Below, piece by piece: positions 1-8,765 of a DNA stretch of 37,772 nt; the stretch's first letter is position 1; every line of letters starts with the position of its first letter. The stretch lies in contig VGWF01000032.1 of NCBI GenBank assembly GCA_016873715.1, positions 1 to 37,772 on the forward strand, written 5' to 3'. The notes beneath the pieces were generated by a model. It made no database searches, was not told the DNA's origin, and saw only the letters and a program-made list of their open reading frames with translations. Source of the stretch: Lentisphaerota bacterium (lineage in GTDB: Bacteria; Verrucomicrobiota; Kiritimatiellia; PWTM01). The translations under genes were made by a program, and so were the position numbers.

Positions 1-60
1 CCCCGTCGCCGCTCCCGCCGCGATCGCCAGCCCCGCCGCCATCGTCGTCCATCGTTTCAT
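1..60 (-). CDS. N-terminus of an exported protein, cut by the left edge
   Basis: Only the first 20 codons are present, read leftward from an ATG at 60-58. They encode MKRWTTMAAGLAIAAGAATG, which has the basic start and Ala/Gly-rich hydrophobic core of a Sec signal peptide. An AAGGGGA ribosome-binding site lies six bases upstream of the ATG. The mature protein is outside the window, so no function can be given. The start is convincing because it has both a Shine-Dalgarno sequence and a signal peptide. Confidence 0.6.
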   Translation of the reverse strand, partial: MKRWTTMAAGLAIAAGAATG

Positions 61-186
61 GCGCAGTCCCCTTCGACTTGTACAATCACCATAGCAGCCC
101 GGCGCGCCGTCGGCGAGACCGGCGGCGGAGGGTGTCGGGGCCGGCGCTTCCGATCATGCGCACCGATGACGAAGTGTCCCGCGGTG

Positions 187-512
187 GCTCGCCCCTCCAG
201 GACCTGCTTCCATTGTCCCTGCCCAGACGTCCATCCCCATTCGGATGTCATCCTCCGGGCCGGCCCTCAGCCCCTCGACCCTCGCCCCTCTCATGTGCTG
301 GAGGGCCGAGCTATGCGAGGCCGGGGAGGGCGTCACGAGGGTCTGCTTTCGGGCTCGCGGTAGCTCGCCCCTCCAAGACCTGCTTCCATTGTCCCTGCCC
401 ATGGCGTCCATCCCCATTGGGATGACATCCTCCGGGCCGGCCCTCGCCCCTCGACCCTCGCCCCTCTCCTGTGCTGGAGGGCCGAGCTATGCGAGGCCGG
501 AGAGGGCGTCAC
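187..512. repeat. Two direct copies of a 150-bp mosaic repeat in the gap before can
   Basis: Copy 1 is 187-336 and copy 2 is 363-512. They are about 94% identical by eye and separated by 26 bp. Each ends with a 24-base palindromic element (300-323 and 476-499; core GAGCTATGCGAG between GGCC blocks), which recurs seven more times around 20.7-24.5 kb. The reverse complement of the middle of each copy resembles 20632-20700, including the words GGAGGATG and CGAATGGGG, so this is a dispersed family present in both orientations. The whole gap 61-555 holds no credible gene; the open frames through it come from GC bias. Confidence 0.85.
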
Positions 513-555
513 TCCACGGAATCTCGCGTTCGCCTCCGCCCTCAACCCTGCTGCG

Positions 556-1191
556 TCAGCGCCGCCGGGGCGCGCGGGCGGCCTCGGCCTCCGCGATGGA
601 GGCGAGGCTGAGCTTCATGTCCTTCAGGCGCCCGTTCTGGATTCCGTAGATCCAGCCGTGAACGGTGAGGGCTTGGCCGCGCGACCACGCGTCGCGGACG
701 ATTGTCGTGCCGGCGACGTGCTGCACCTGCTCGCGGACGTTGATCTCGCAGAGGCGGTCCACGCGGGCGGCGTGGTCGGCAATGCCCGCCAGTTCGCGGC
801 GGTGCCGTTCCCGCATCTGGCGGATCGGGTGGAGCCAGTTGTCGATCAGCCCGTGGGCCGCATGGTCCAGCGCCGCCTTCACGCCGCCGCAGGCGTAGTG
901 GCCGCAGACGATGACGTGGCGCACCCGGAGCACGTCGACAGCGTATTGGAGCACCGCGAGGCAGTTGACGTCGGTGTGAATGACCTGGTTCGCGACGTTG
1001 CGGTGGACGAACAACTCGCCCGGCAGGAGCCCGACGATGGCCTCGGCCGGCACGCGGCTGTCGGCGCAGCCGATCCAGAGGAACTGCGGCGTCTGCTTGT
1101 GCACGAGGCGCGTGAAGAAGTCGGGCGTCCGGCGGACCGCCTTCGCCGCCCACCGCCGGTTGTTCTCGAACAGCGTCTTCACGGTCTTCAT
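556..1191 (-). CDS. can: Beta-class carbonic anhydrase (Can type)
   Basis: A 211-residue cytoplasmic zinc enzyme that interconverts CO2 and bicarbonate. The zinc and catalytic residues of the beta class are visible: C42-x-D44-x-R46 in GCADSRVP, and H98-x-x-C101 in CGHYACGG. The segments FVHRNVANQVIHTD and TVHGWIYGI closely match E. coli Can, and the length agrees with that enzyme (220 aa). The start at MKTVKTLF was chosen because it aligns with Can and follows a GAGG ribosome-binding site; the frame stays open for 70 more codons upstream, but that extension overlaps the sulfatase promoter region and looks non-coding. It is divergent from the sulfatase with about 100 bp between them. Likely a housekeeping bicarbonate supplier. 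Confidence 0.95.
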   Translation of the reverse strand: MKTVKTLFENNRRWAAKAVRRTPDFFTRLVHKQTPQFLWIGCADSRVPAEAIVGLLPGELFVHRNVANQVIHTDVNCLAVLQYAVDVLRVRHVIVCGHYACGGVKAALDHAAHGLIDNWLHPIRQMRERHRRELAGIADHAARVDRLCEINVREQVQHVAGTTIVRDAWSRGQALTVHGWIYGIQNGRLKDMKLSLASIAEAEAARAPRRR

Positions 1192-1210
1192 GGTCCGGCC
1201 CTCGAATGTG

Positions 1211-1239
1211 TCGCCATCGCCCAGATTCGCGCCTACGAT
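1211..1239 (+). promoter_or_regulatory. Possible sigma70-like promoter for the sulfatase
   Basis: TCGCCA (4 of 6 to the -35 consensus), a 17-base spacer, then TACGAT (4 of 6 to the -10). It lies in the divergent can/sulfatase gap, 55 bases before the sulfatase ATG. The call rests on pattern matching only. Confidence 0.3.
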
Positions 1240-1294
1240 ACGTGGGTTTCCGCAAATGGCCAGCCGGATGTCGGCGGGCCCGGGAGGATTCGGC

Positions 1295-2764
1295 ATGAAG
1301 CGACGGATGGGGATCGGCGCGGTGGCGGGGGTGCTGGCGCTGGCCGGAGGCGCCGCGGCGGCGGAGCGGCTGAACGTTCTCTTCCTGGCGTCGGACGACA
1401 TGCGGCCGCAGCTCGGCTGCTACGGCGATCCGCTGGTGAAGTCGCCGAACCTCGACCGGCTGGCCGCGCGCGGGCGGCTCTTCGAGCGGGCCTACTGCCA
1501 GCAGGCGCTCTGCTCGCCGTCGCGCATCTCGCTGCTGTCGGGACGGCGGATCTCGACGACGAAGATCGACCAGATCGGGCCGACGCTCCGCAGCACGATG
1601 CCGGACATCGTGACGCTCCCGCAGATGTTCAAGAACGCCGGCTGGCATGCGCGCAGCCTGGGCAAGATCTACCACGTCGGCATCGACGACCCGGCGTCGT
1701 GGAACGAGCCGCCGTGGCACTCGAAGGCGCCGCGCTACGGGCCGGCGGGGATGGAGCGCGTGAAGGCGCGTGCCGCGGAGATGAAGGCGAAGGGCATCCC
1801 GATCGAGGAGAAGGGGCCGAACCGTCCGTCGTTCGGCGGCCCGGCGTTCGAGGGGCCGGACGTGGCCGACGAGGCTCTGCTCGACGGGGACACCGCGCGC
1901 CAGGCGCTGGAGGCCCTGCGCGCGCTGGCGAAGACGCCGGACCGCCCGTTCTTCCTCGCCGTCGGCTTCGCCAACCCGCACGTGCCGTGGGTCGCGCCGA
2001 AGCGCTACTGGGACCTCTACCGTCCGGAGGACATCCGGATTCCCACCAACAACTTCGTCCCCCGCGGCGCGCCGGTGTTCGCCGCGAAGTCGGGGCAGGA
2101 TTTCCTCTGGTACGGCAACATCCCGAAGGACCGGGTCATCACGCCGGAGTTCGGCCGGCAGTGCCTGCACGGCTACTTCGCGGCGATCAGCTACGTCGAC
2201 GCGCAGATCGGCCTCCTGCTCGGCGAGCTCGACCGGCTCGGCCTCCGCGAGAAGACGATCGTCGTGTTCTGGGGCGACCACGGCTACTACATGGGCGAGC
2301 ACGGCTGGTGGGGCAGCAAGCACAACAACTACGAGGGCGCGACGCGCGTGCCGCTGATGATCGCCGCGCCGGGCATGAAGTCCGCCGGCAGGCCGACCCC
2401 GGCCGTGGTCGAGTTCATCGACATCTTCCCGACGCTCGCCGACCTCGCCGGGCTGGCCGCGCCGGCGGGCATCGAGGGGCGAAGCCTGCGGTCGCTGCTG
2501 GACGATCCGTCCGCGCCGTGGAAGGCGGGCGCGGTCAGCCAGTACCGGATGGGCGGGAACTTCGGCACGGCCCTCCGCACGGACCGCCACCGCTACGTCG
2601 AATGGGTCGACAAGCAGGGGGCCGTCGCCGGCCGCGAACTGTACGACCACGCGACCGACCCGGGGGAGAACGTCAACGTCCTCGACGGCGCGCCGGCGGA
2701 CCTCGTGCGGGGCCTTGCGGAGCAGCTCGGCGCGGTCCTGCGGCAGCCGGCGCGGACGCCGTGA
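1295..2764 (+). CDS. Exported Cys-type sulfatase, iduronate-2-sulfatase-like
   Basis: A 489-residue S1-family sulfatase that would hydrolyse sulfate esters, probably on a sulfated polysaccharide. Residues 1-23 form a Sec signal peptide (MKRRMGIGAVAGVLALAGGA). The metal pair D34-D35 sits in LFLASDDMRP. The formylglycine motif is C73-S-P-S-R77, the Cys form that must be matured by FGE or anSME; neither maturase is in this window. WGDHGYYMGEHGWW near residue 330 supplies further metal and active-site residues. The start is set by GGGAGG seven bases upstream. DDMRPQLGCYGD and the overall length fit the iduronate-2-sulfatase-like subfamily, but the true substrate cannot be read from sequence. Confidence 0.92.
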   Translation: MKRRMGIGAVAGVLALAGGAAAAERLNVLFLASDDMRPQLGCYGDPLVKSPNLDRLAARGRLFERAYCQQALCSPSRISLLSGRRISTTKIDQIGPTLRSTMPDIVTLPQMFKNAGWHARSLGKIYHVGIDDPASWNEPPWHSKAPRYGPAGMERVKARAAEMKAKGIPIEEKGPNRPSFGGPAFEGPDVADEALLDGDTARQALEALRALAKTPDRPFFLAVGFANPHVPWVAPKRYWDLYRPEDIRIPTNNFVPRGAPVFAAKSGQDFLWYGNIPKDRVITPEFGRQCLHGYFAAISYVDAQIGLLLGELDRLGLREKTIVVFWGDHGYYMGEHGWWGSKHNNYEGATRVPLMIAAPGMKSAGRPTPAVVEFIDIFPTLADLAGLAAPAGIEGRSLRSLLDDPSAPWKAGAVSQYRMGGNFGTALRTDRHRYVEWVDKQGAVAGRELYDHATDPGENVNVLDGAPADLVRGLAEQLGAVLRQPARTP

Positions 2765-2842
2765 GCCGTCGCCCCTCAGCCGCGGCGGAGTGAGGCGTCC
2801 GGCCCGGGCGGTCGCGCGACCGCGGGAAGGCGATCTGCAGGC

Positions 2843-2870
2843 TTGACAGGCCCGGCTCGGACCCTACCCT
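2843..2870 (+). promoter_or_regulatory. Likely sigma70-like promoter for the PEP-CTERM gene
   Basis: A perfect TTGACA at 2843-2848, a 16-base spacer and TACCCT at 2865-2870. It lies 73 bases before the PEP-CTERM start. The exact -35 hexamer is notable in such GC-rich DNA, while the -10 is weak (3 of 6). Confidence 0.45.
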
Positions 2871-2943
2871 TGTGCCGTCCGGACGCCCGTATTCGAAGGG
2901 GCCGGACAGGGTGCGTCGGGAGGCCGTGCGCCGGGAGGGGGGC

Positions 2944-3891
2944 ATGAGAGCTGTCGCATGGGCGGCGTCGGGGCTTGTCATGGCAACCGGCGCGTGCGCG
3001 CAGTTGCTGTCGTTCTCCGCGGCGGAGGAACTCGACACGGAATGGCGGTTCTGGAACGCCTACAACAGCGGCATTCCGGCCCCGCCGGAGCAGTTCGGCA
3101 ACCCGAGCGCGTCGAACCTGAAGGCCCAGACGGGGCGCACAAGTCTCTCCGACGCCGCCTCGCCGTACGGTGGGGCGGCGGTGGTCCGAAGCCAGATCAC
3201 GGCCGATGCGGATCTCAAGGCCTACGCGCGCGCGGAGACCACGGGGCAGCTGGTCACCGGGCGGATGTGGAGCGCCGCCTCGGGCCGGAGCGCCTCCGGC
3301 TGGCGGGCCACGTCGGGGACCTTGCCCGGCGGGCAGCCTTTCGCGGGCGCCTTCAACTTCTCCTTCGAGGGTGACCTGACCATCCAGCCGTCGAGCACGG
3401 TCTTCCTCGATTTTGCGTCGGTCTCCGTGGGGTTCCGCGTGTACTACCCGGAGGCGGTCGAGGGCACCCCCGGGGCGAGCTACTCGGGCCTCTCCGTGCT
3501 GAACCACAACGGGCTGGTCCAGGAGTTCGATTCGCAGGGAGGGTACTACGATATCCACACCGGGGTGCAGACCGGTGTGTTCGCCGTGACGGTGTCCAGC
3601 ACGGCGATCGCGAACGGATGGCACGTGAGCGTGGCGGGTTCCCTTCCGGTCGGCGGCGTGATCGGCGGTTTCAATGCCGTCGACTACTCGCTGGACGTGT
3701 ATGCCTCCGCCCATGGCGACGCCGGCGTTTCCGTCGCGGACTTCGAGAACACGGGGAGCTTCAGTTTCACCGGGCCGGGCGACATCGTCTTCGAGCCCGG
3801 TGCCGTGCCGGAGCCCTCCGCCGCCCTCCTGCTTGCCCTGGGCGGGCTGGCCGCCTTGTCCTTCCGCCGCCGGCACCGCGCACGCCGCTGA
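2944..3891 (+). CDS. PEP-CTERM sorted secreted protein of unknown function
   Basis: A 315-residue exported protein with a signal peptide (MRAVAWAASGLVMATGACAQ) and a textbook C-terminal PEP-CTERM signal. That signal is VPEPS, then a hydrophobic helix AALLLALGGLAALSF, then a basic tail RRRHRARR. In known systems an exosortase recognises this signal and couples sorting to exopolysaccharide production; no exosortase is in the window. The body is rich in Gly, Ser and aromatic residues, as in a secreted beta-sandwich, and I do not recognise its family. The start at 2944 was preferred over 2872 because it follows GGGAGGGGGG and begins the signal peptide. It is the first gene of the rightward group. 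Confidence 0.85.
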   Translation: MRAVAWAASGLVMATGACAQLLSFSAAEELDTEWRFWNAYNSGIPAPPEQFGNPSASNLKAQTGRTSLSDAASPYGGAAVVRSQITADADLKAYARAETTGQLVTGRMWSAASGRSASGWRATSGTLPGGQPFAGAFNFSFEGDLTIQPSSTVFLDFASVSVGFRVYYPEAVEGTPGASYSGLSVLNHNGLVQEFDSQGGYYDIHTGVQTGVFAVTVSSTAIANGWHVSVAGSLPVGGVIGGFNAVDYSLDVYASAHGDAGVSVADFENTGSFSFTGPGDIVFEPGAVPEPSAALLLALGGLAALSFRRRHRARR

Positions 3892-3918
3892 ACGCCCCTC
3901 CGGCCGGGCGCGGGGCGG

Positions 3919-3947
3919 TTGCCGCCCGCGACGATTGCTGGCATAAC
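3919..3947 (+). promoter_or_regulatory. Possible promoter placed almost on the start codon
   Basis: TTGCCG (4 of 6), a 17-base spacer and CATAAC (4 of 6). The -10 ends only 12 bases before the ATG at 3960, and no Shine-Dalgarno sequence lies between. If real, the transcript would be leaderless or nearly so. Confidence 0.3.
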
Positions 3948-3959
3948 TTCCCGGCTGTG

Positions 3960-6506
3960 ATGGCGCGCTGCGTTTCGAGTCTGGTTCCGCACGGGGCCGG
4001 CCGGCTGGCCGCGGTCGTTGCGCTTGCCTGGGCCGTGACGGCGGCGCGGGCGGGCGAGCCTTCGCCGGCGGACGAGGTCGCCGCGCTGCGGGCCGCGGTG
4101 ACCGACCTGGCGGCGTCGTTCGGGGACCGCTACCCCGGCGCGGCCGGTTATCTCGGGCGGATCGATGCCGTCGCGGGACGGCTGGGCGCCGGCGACGCGG
4201 CGGCCCGCGCGGAGTTCGACGCCCTGCGGCGCGAGGCGCTGATCGCCAATCCCCTGGTGAGCGGGCGCCCGATTCTCTTCGTCGTGCGCAGTCAGTTTGC
4301 GAAGGGCCATCACAACACCGAGACCTTCTTCCCCGCGGCGCAGCACGAGTTCAACAGCGGGCGGTTCTCGCCCGGCGGGGCGCTCAAGGCGATCGACCTC
4401 GCCCGCGGCGGCGCGGTGCGGACGCTGATCGACCTGCCCGAGGGCGTCGTGCGCGACCCGGACGTGAGCTTCGACGGCACGCGCGTGCTCGTGTCGCTGC
4501 GGCGGACGCCGGCCGACAGCTACCACGTCTGGGAGGTCGGCGCGGACGGAACGGGGCTGCGGCAGCTCACCACCGCGGCGGACGTGGACGACCTCGACCC
4601 GCTGTACCTGCCCGACGGCGGCATCGCCTTCAGTTCCACCCGCGAGCCGAAGTACTGCATGTGCAACCGGCACATCATGGCGAACCTCTACCGGATGCAC
4701 GCGGACGGCTCGAACATCCGCCAGATCGGCAAGAGCACGCTCTTCGAGGGCCACGGCGCGCTGCTGCCGGACGGCCGCATCCTCTACGACCGTTGGGAGT
4801 ACGTCGACCGCAACTTCGGGGACGCGCAGGGGCTCTGGACCGTCCATCCCGACGGCACGGGCCACGCGCTCTACTGGGGCAACAACACGGCCTCGCCCGG
4901 CGCCGTGCTCGAAGGCCGCGCCGTGCCGGACTCGGACCTCTTCCTCGCGACCTTCAGCTCGTGCCACGACCGGCCGTGGGGCGCGCTGGCGCTCGTCGAC
5001 CGCCGCCGCGGACTCGAGGGCGCCGGGCCGGTGGTGCGCACGTGGCCCGCGAGCGCGACCCGGCTCATCAGCGAGGAGGGCTGGTCGCTCTTCGACCGGT
5101 TCGCATCGGTGAAGCCGAAGTACGAGGATCCGTATCCGCTCGGCGCCCGCCACTTCCTCTGCGCGCGGATGACCGGCGAGGGCGAGGCGATGGGGCTCTT
5201 CCTGCTCGACGTGTTCGGCAACGAGATCCTGCTGCACGCGGAGGCGCCGGGCTGCTTCGATCCGATGCCGCTGGCCGCGCGCCCGCGTCCTCCCGCGATC
5301 CCCGCGCGCCGCGACGACCGCGGGCCCGCGGAGGGCTCCTTCTACGTCGCGGACGTCTACGCGGGCACGCACATGCAGGGCGTCGAGCCCGGGTCGGTGA
5401 AGTGGCTGCGCGTGGTCGAATCGCCGGAGAAGCGGCAGTGGACCGCGCCGACCTGGGGCGGGCAGGGCATCGAGGGGCCGGCAATGAACTGGCACGACTT
5501 CGCGAACAAGCGGATCCTCGGGACGGTCCCCGTCGCCGCGGACGGTTCGGCGTGGTTCGCGGTTCCCTCGGAGCGCTTCGTGTACTTCCAGCTCCTCGAC
5601 GCCGACGGCAGGATGGTGCAGTCGATGCGCAGCGGGACGATCGTCCAGCCGGGCGAGACCGCCGGCTGCATCGGCTGCCACGACGACCGGTCGATGGCCG
5701 CCCCGGTCGGCTCCTACGTGCGGCATCCCGGCCGCGGCGGGCCGGCGCGCCTGCAGCCCTGGCGCGGGCCGGAACGGCTCTTCAACTACCGTGCCGAGGT
5801 GCAGCCGGTGTGGGACGACCACTGCGTCCGCTGCCACGACTTCGGCAAGCCCGCGGGGGAGAAGCTGATCCTCGCGGGCGATCGCGATCTCGCGTTCAAC
5901 GCCTCGTACATCGATCTCTGGCGTCGGGGCGCGATCCGCGCGATCGGTGCGGGTCCCGCGCCGGTCCAGCCGGCACGGTCGTGGGGCTCCCACGCGAGCC
6001 GGCTCGTGGAGGTGCTCCGCAAGGGGCATGCGGGCGTCCGGCTGACGCCGGAGGACTGGGACCGCATCGTCACCTGGATCGACCTCAACGCCCCGTACTA
6101 CCCGAGCTACGCCAGCGCCCACCCGGAGAACCCGGCGGGGCGGTCGCCCCTGGATTCGAAGCAGGTGGAGCGGCTGGAGACGCTGACCGGCGTCCCGCTG
6201 CGGAAGATGCTCTCGCACGGGGGCAGCAAGGGGCCGCAGATCGCGTTCGAGCGGCCGGACCTCAGCCCGTGTCTCGCGGCCCTCGCGGCCGACGATCCGC
6301 GCCGTGCCGAGGCGCTGGCGATCGTCCGCGCCGGCGCCGCCGAGTTCGCGCGGAACCCGGAGCCGGATGCCGACGGCTTCCGGCCCTGCCCGGTCGACGC
6401 ATGGCGCGAGGAGAAGTACGCGGCGCGGCAGGCCGACCTCGACCGTCACCGCTCCGCCATCGCGGCCGGCGGGTCGCACACGGACGGCGGGGGAGGCGGC
6501 GAGTGA
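3960..6506 (+). CDS. HzsA-related secreted c-type haem protein with WD40-like repeats
   Basis: An 848-residue exported protein. A signal peptide (about residues 1-31) is followed by PD40/TolB-like propeller strands, for example DPDVSFDGTRVLVSLRR and DDLDPLYLPDGGIAFSS. Two haem-c motifs follow: C570-IG-C573-H574 and C622-VR-C625-H626. A KYCMCNRH segment in the propeller may hold another metal site. This layout matches proteins annotated as HzsA-related, named after the alpha subunit of anammox hydrazine synthase but common in PVC bacteria that do not make hydrazine, where the role is unknown. Nothing here suggests anammox. The gene overlaps the GH16 gene by 4 bases, so a periplasmic redox or carbohydrate-linked role is plausible but inferred. 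The start was chosen for the signal peptide. Confidence 0.85.
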   Translation: MARCVSSLVPHGAGRLAAVVALAWAVTAARAGEPSPADEVAALRAAVTDLAASFGDRYPGAAGYLGRIDAVAGRLGAGDAAARAEFDALRREALIANPLVSGRPILFVVRSQFAKGHHNTETFFPAAQHEFNSGRFSPGGALKAIDLARGGAVRTLIDLPEGVVRDPDVSFDGTRVLVSLRRTPADSYHVWEVGADGTGLRQLTTAADVDDLDPLYLPDGGIAFSSTREPKYCMCNRHIMANLYRMHADGSNIRQIGKSTLFEGHGALLPDGRILYDRWEYVDRNFGDAQGLWTVHPDGTGHALYWGNNTASPGAVLEGRAVPDSDLFLATFSSCHDRPWGALALVDRRRGLEGAGPVVRTWPASATRLISEEGWSLFDRFASVKPKYEDPYPLGARHFLCARMTGEGEAMGLFLLDVFGNEILLHAEAPGCFDPMPLAARPRPPAIPARRDDRGPAEGSFYVADVYAGTHMQGVEPGSVKWLRVVESPEKRQWTAPTWGGQGIEGPAMNWHDFANKRILGTVPVAADGSAWFAVPSERFVYFQLLDADGRMVQSMRSGTIVQPGETAGCIGCHDDRSMAAPVGSYVRHPGRGGPARLQPWRGPERLFNYRAEVQPVWDDHCVRCHDFGKPAGEKLILAGDRDLAFNASYIDLWRRGAIRAIGAGPAPVQPARSWGSHASRLVEVLRKGHAGVRLTPEDWDRIVTWIDLNAPYYPSYASAHPENPAGRSPLDSKQVERLETLTGVPLRKMLSHGGSKGPQIAFERPDLSPCLAALAADDPRRAEALAIVRAGAAEFARNPEPDADGFRPCPVDAWREEKYAARQADLDRHRSAIAAGGSHTDGGGGGE

Positions 6507-7453
6507 GCGCAGCCCGGGCCCTGGGTGCGGCGACGTGGGCCGCGGCGGCCCTCGCGGGTGCGATCGCCCCGCCGGCGCGGCCGGCGGAGCCATCCACCGG
6601 CATCGTGCATTCGGCCCACGTTCCGGAGGGCTACACGCTCGACTGGCACGACGAGTTCGACGGCCCCCTCGACACCGCGAAATGGGCGCACTTCCTTGCC
6701 GACCGCCCGCGCGGATGGCTGAGGCTTTCGCGCGACGCGGTGTCGAACGCCGCGCCCGGCATCCTCCTGCTCACGGCCTCCGACACGGAGGAGGGACCCG
6801 TCTCGGCGTGGATCACGACGCAGCCCTCCTACCGGCGGACGCGCGGCTATTTCGAGATCCGCGCCCGTCCGCAGACCGCCGCCGGATTGCGCGGCGCCTT
6901 CTGGCTTCTCGCGGCGACGATCGGCACGCCGGCCGCCAGCCCGTGGCATGCAGGCGCCGAGATCGACGTCTTCTCCTACGCGGGCGACGCCGAACGGGAC
7001 CGGGCGCTGTCGCAGGGCGTCTTCTGGGAGTCCTACGCGGGCACGCCCATCGTCCGCACGAACGAGGCCGGCCAGGTCCGCCTCCTCTCCAATGCACCGC
7101 CCCAGCGCGTCGCGGGCACCCTGGTGGACGCCGCGCTAGCGGGGGTCACGAACGCCCTTCCGAGCGCCGCGTTCCACGTCTTCGGCCTGCGCTGGACGGA
7201 GCGGGAGTACGTGTTTACCCTCGATGGCCACGAGACGTTCCGCACGAGCCAGGGCGTCTCGCAGGTTCCCCAGTTCCTGTGTCTCTCGCTGCTCCCGCCG
7301 GCGGGGGTGGCCGAGCGTCCGCGCGACGTCCAGCTTCCGGCTTCGCTTCGGGTGGACTACGTCCGCGTGTACGCCCCGCCGCCCGGCACGAACGCCCCGG
7401 CCCCCGCGTCCGCGGCGGCGCCCGACGCGGCCGCAGCGGCCCCGTCGCCATGA
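6503..7453 (+). CDS. GH16-fold secreted protein lacking the catalytic acid/base
   Basis: A 316-residue exported protein beginning at GTG, which overlaps the upstream stop (GTGA) and follows GGGAGG. A signal peptide precedes YTLDWHDEFDGPLDTAKW, the usual N-terminal signature of glycoside hydrolase family 16; the end of the fold is LRVDYVRVYAP, followed by an Ala/Pro tail. GH16 enzymes carry E-x-D-x-(x)-E. Here the strand reads E153-I-D155-V-F-S158, so the nucleophile and helper are kept but the acid/base Glu is Ser. The protein may be inactive as a hydrolase and serve as a polysaccharide-binding protein, or use another acid. Laminarin, agar or carrageenan substrates are typical of the family, but none can be assigned here. 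Confidence 0.88.
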   Translation: MSAARALGAATWAAAALAGAIAPPARPAEPSTGIVHSAHVPEGYTLDWHDEFDGPLDTAKWAHFLADRPRGWLRLSRDAVSNAAPGILLLTASDTEEGPVSAWITTQPSYRRTRGYFEIRARPQTAAGLRGAFWLLAATIGTPAASPWHAGAEIDVFSYAGDAERDRALSQGVFWESYAGTPIVRTNEAGQVRLLSNAPPQRVAGTLVDAALAGVTNALPSAAFHVFGLRWTEREYVFTLDGHETFRTSQGVSQVPQFLCLSLLPPAGVAERPRDVQLPASLRVDYVRVYAPPPGTNAPAPASAAAPDAAAAAPSP

Positions 7454-8715
7454 CCGCAGCCCCGGCCCCCGTGACCGTTCTGATCGTCGGCGCCGGCGAT
7501 CGCGGCGGCGTCTACGCACGATGTGCGGCGGCCCGGCCGGATCGCGCCCGCGTCGTAGCCGTCGCCGAGCCGCGCGCCTTCCAGCGCGAGGCGATGGCGC
7601 GCGCGCACGGGATCGCGCCGGACCGCGTCTTCCGCTGCTGGAGCGGGGCGGCCGCGCGGCCCCGCATGGCCGATGCGGTCGTGATCGCGACGCCCGACGC
7701 CCTCCACGAGGCGCCTGCGATCGCCTTCGCCCGCCTCGGCTACTCCATCCTGCTCGAGAAGCCGATGGCGCCGACCGGGCCGGCCTGCCGCCGGATCCGC
7801 GACGCCGTGGCGCGGGGAGGGAATGTCTTCGCCGTCGGCCACGTCCTGCGGTACACGGCCTACACCCGCGCGGTGAAGGAGGTCGTCGCGTCCGGCGTCC
7901 TCGGCGACGTGGTCAGCGTGCAGCATCTCGAACCCGTCGGCTACTGGCACCAGGCCCACTCCTTCGTCCGCGGCAACTGGCGCAACGAGGCGGAGTCGAC
8001 CTTCATGCTGATGTCGAAGTCGTGCCACGATCTCGACTGGATCCGCCACGTCGTCGGGCGCCGCTGCCGCCGGGTCTCCTCGTTCGGCTCGCTCCTGCAT
8101 TTCCGCCGTGGGCAGCGCCCGGCGGGCGCGGCGGACCGCTGCGTCGACTGCCCGGTCGCGCGGACCTGCGCCTACGACGCCGCGCGGCTCTACCGCGGCC
8201 TGCTCCGGCGCGGCGTGCGCGGCTGGCCCGTCAACGTGATGGCGCCGGAGGCGACGCCGGCGGCCGTCCGCCGCGCGCTTCGCGAGGGGCCGTACGGACG
8301 CTGCGTCTACGCCTGCGACAACGACGTCGTCGACCACCAGGTCGTCGCCATGGAGTTCGAGGGCGGGCCGACCGCGACCTTCACGATGACCGCGTTCACG
8401 TCGATGAAGTACGACCGCACCACGCGGATCTTCGGCACGCGCGGAGAGCTCGTCGGCGACAGCCGCACGATCCGGTGGACCGACTTCCGCACGGGCCGCG
8501 AGCGGGTCGTCGACCCCTCGCGTCGCGCCGGCCGTCGCGCGGGCGCGGGCCACGGCGGGGGCGACGGCGGGCTCTTCGACGCCTTCCTCCGTGCCGTCGC
8601 CACCGGCGATCGCTCCGCCATCCTCTCCGGCCCCGACGAGACCCTCGAAACGCACCGCATCGTCTTCGCCGCCGAACGCGCGCGCCGGACCGGCCGCGTC
8701 GTGCGCGTGACCTGA
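7450..8715 (+). CDS. Gfo/Idh/MocA family NAD(P)-dependent oxidoreductase
   Basis: A 421-residue cytoplasmic sugar or cyclitol dehydrogenase-like enzyme. The N-terminal Rossmann motif is VLIVGAGDRGG (residues 10-20), and the family signature E103-K104-P105 occurs in LLEKPMAPTG. The C-terminal half has a Cys cluster, C231-VD-C234-PVART-C240, and a later RCVYACDND segment. These occur in a subgroup of the family and suggest a structural zinc site. Its ATG overlaps the GH16 stop (ATGA), so the two are probably translationally coupled. The substrate is unknown; context suggests a sugar released from polysaccharide. Confidence 0.92.
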   Translation: MTAAPAPVTVLIVGAGDRGGVYARCAAARPDRARVVAVAEPRAFQREAMARAHGIAPDRVFRCWSGAAARPRMADAVVIATPDALHEAPAIAFARLGYSILLEKPMAPTGPACRRIRDAVARGGNVFAVGHVLRYTAYTRAVKEVVASGVLGDVVSVQHLEPVGYWHQAHSFVRGNWRNEAESTFMLMSKSCHDLDWIRHVVGRRCRRVSSFGSLLHFRRGQRPAGAADRCVDCPVARTCAYDAARLYRGLLRRGVRGWPVNVMAPEATPAAVRRALREGPYGRCVYACDNDVVDHQVVAMEFEGGPTATFTMTAFTSMKYDRTTRIFGTRGELVGDSRTIRWTDFRTGRERVVDPSRRAGRRAGAGHGGGDGGLFDAFLRAVATGDRSAILSGPDETLETHRIVFAAERARRTGRVVRVT

Positions 8716-8765
8716 GGGCCGCCCGCCCGGCCATCGCACGCGAAAGATCGGCGGTGGCCCCGCAA

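Noticed and set aside
542-2650. A 702-residue minus-strand frame across can and the sulfatase
   Set aside because: It is an Arg-rich low-complexity translation with no recognisable domain and conflicts with two well-supported genes.
3960-6506. Anammox hydrazine synthase subunit
   Set aside because: Only the general HzsA-related layout is present. No hydrazine synthase beta/gamma or hydrazine dehydrogenase genes are nearby, and such proteins are widespread in non-anammox bacteria.
3684-6593. A 969-residue minus-strand frame opposite the HzsA-related gene
   Set aside because: It is a shadow of third-position GC bias. The plus strand has haem motifs, a signal peptide and coupled downstream genes.
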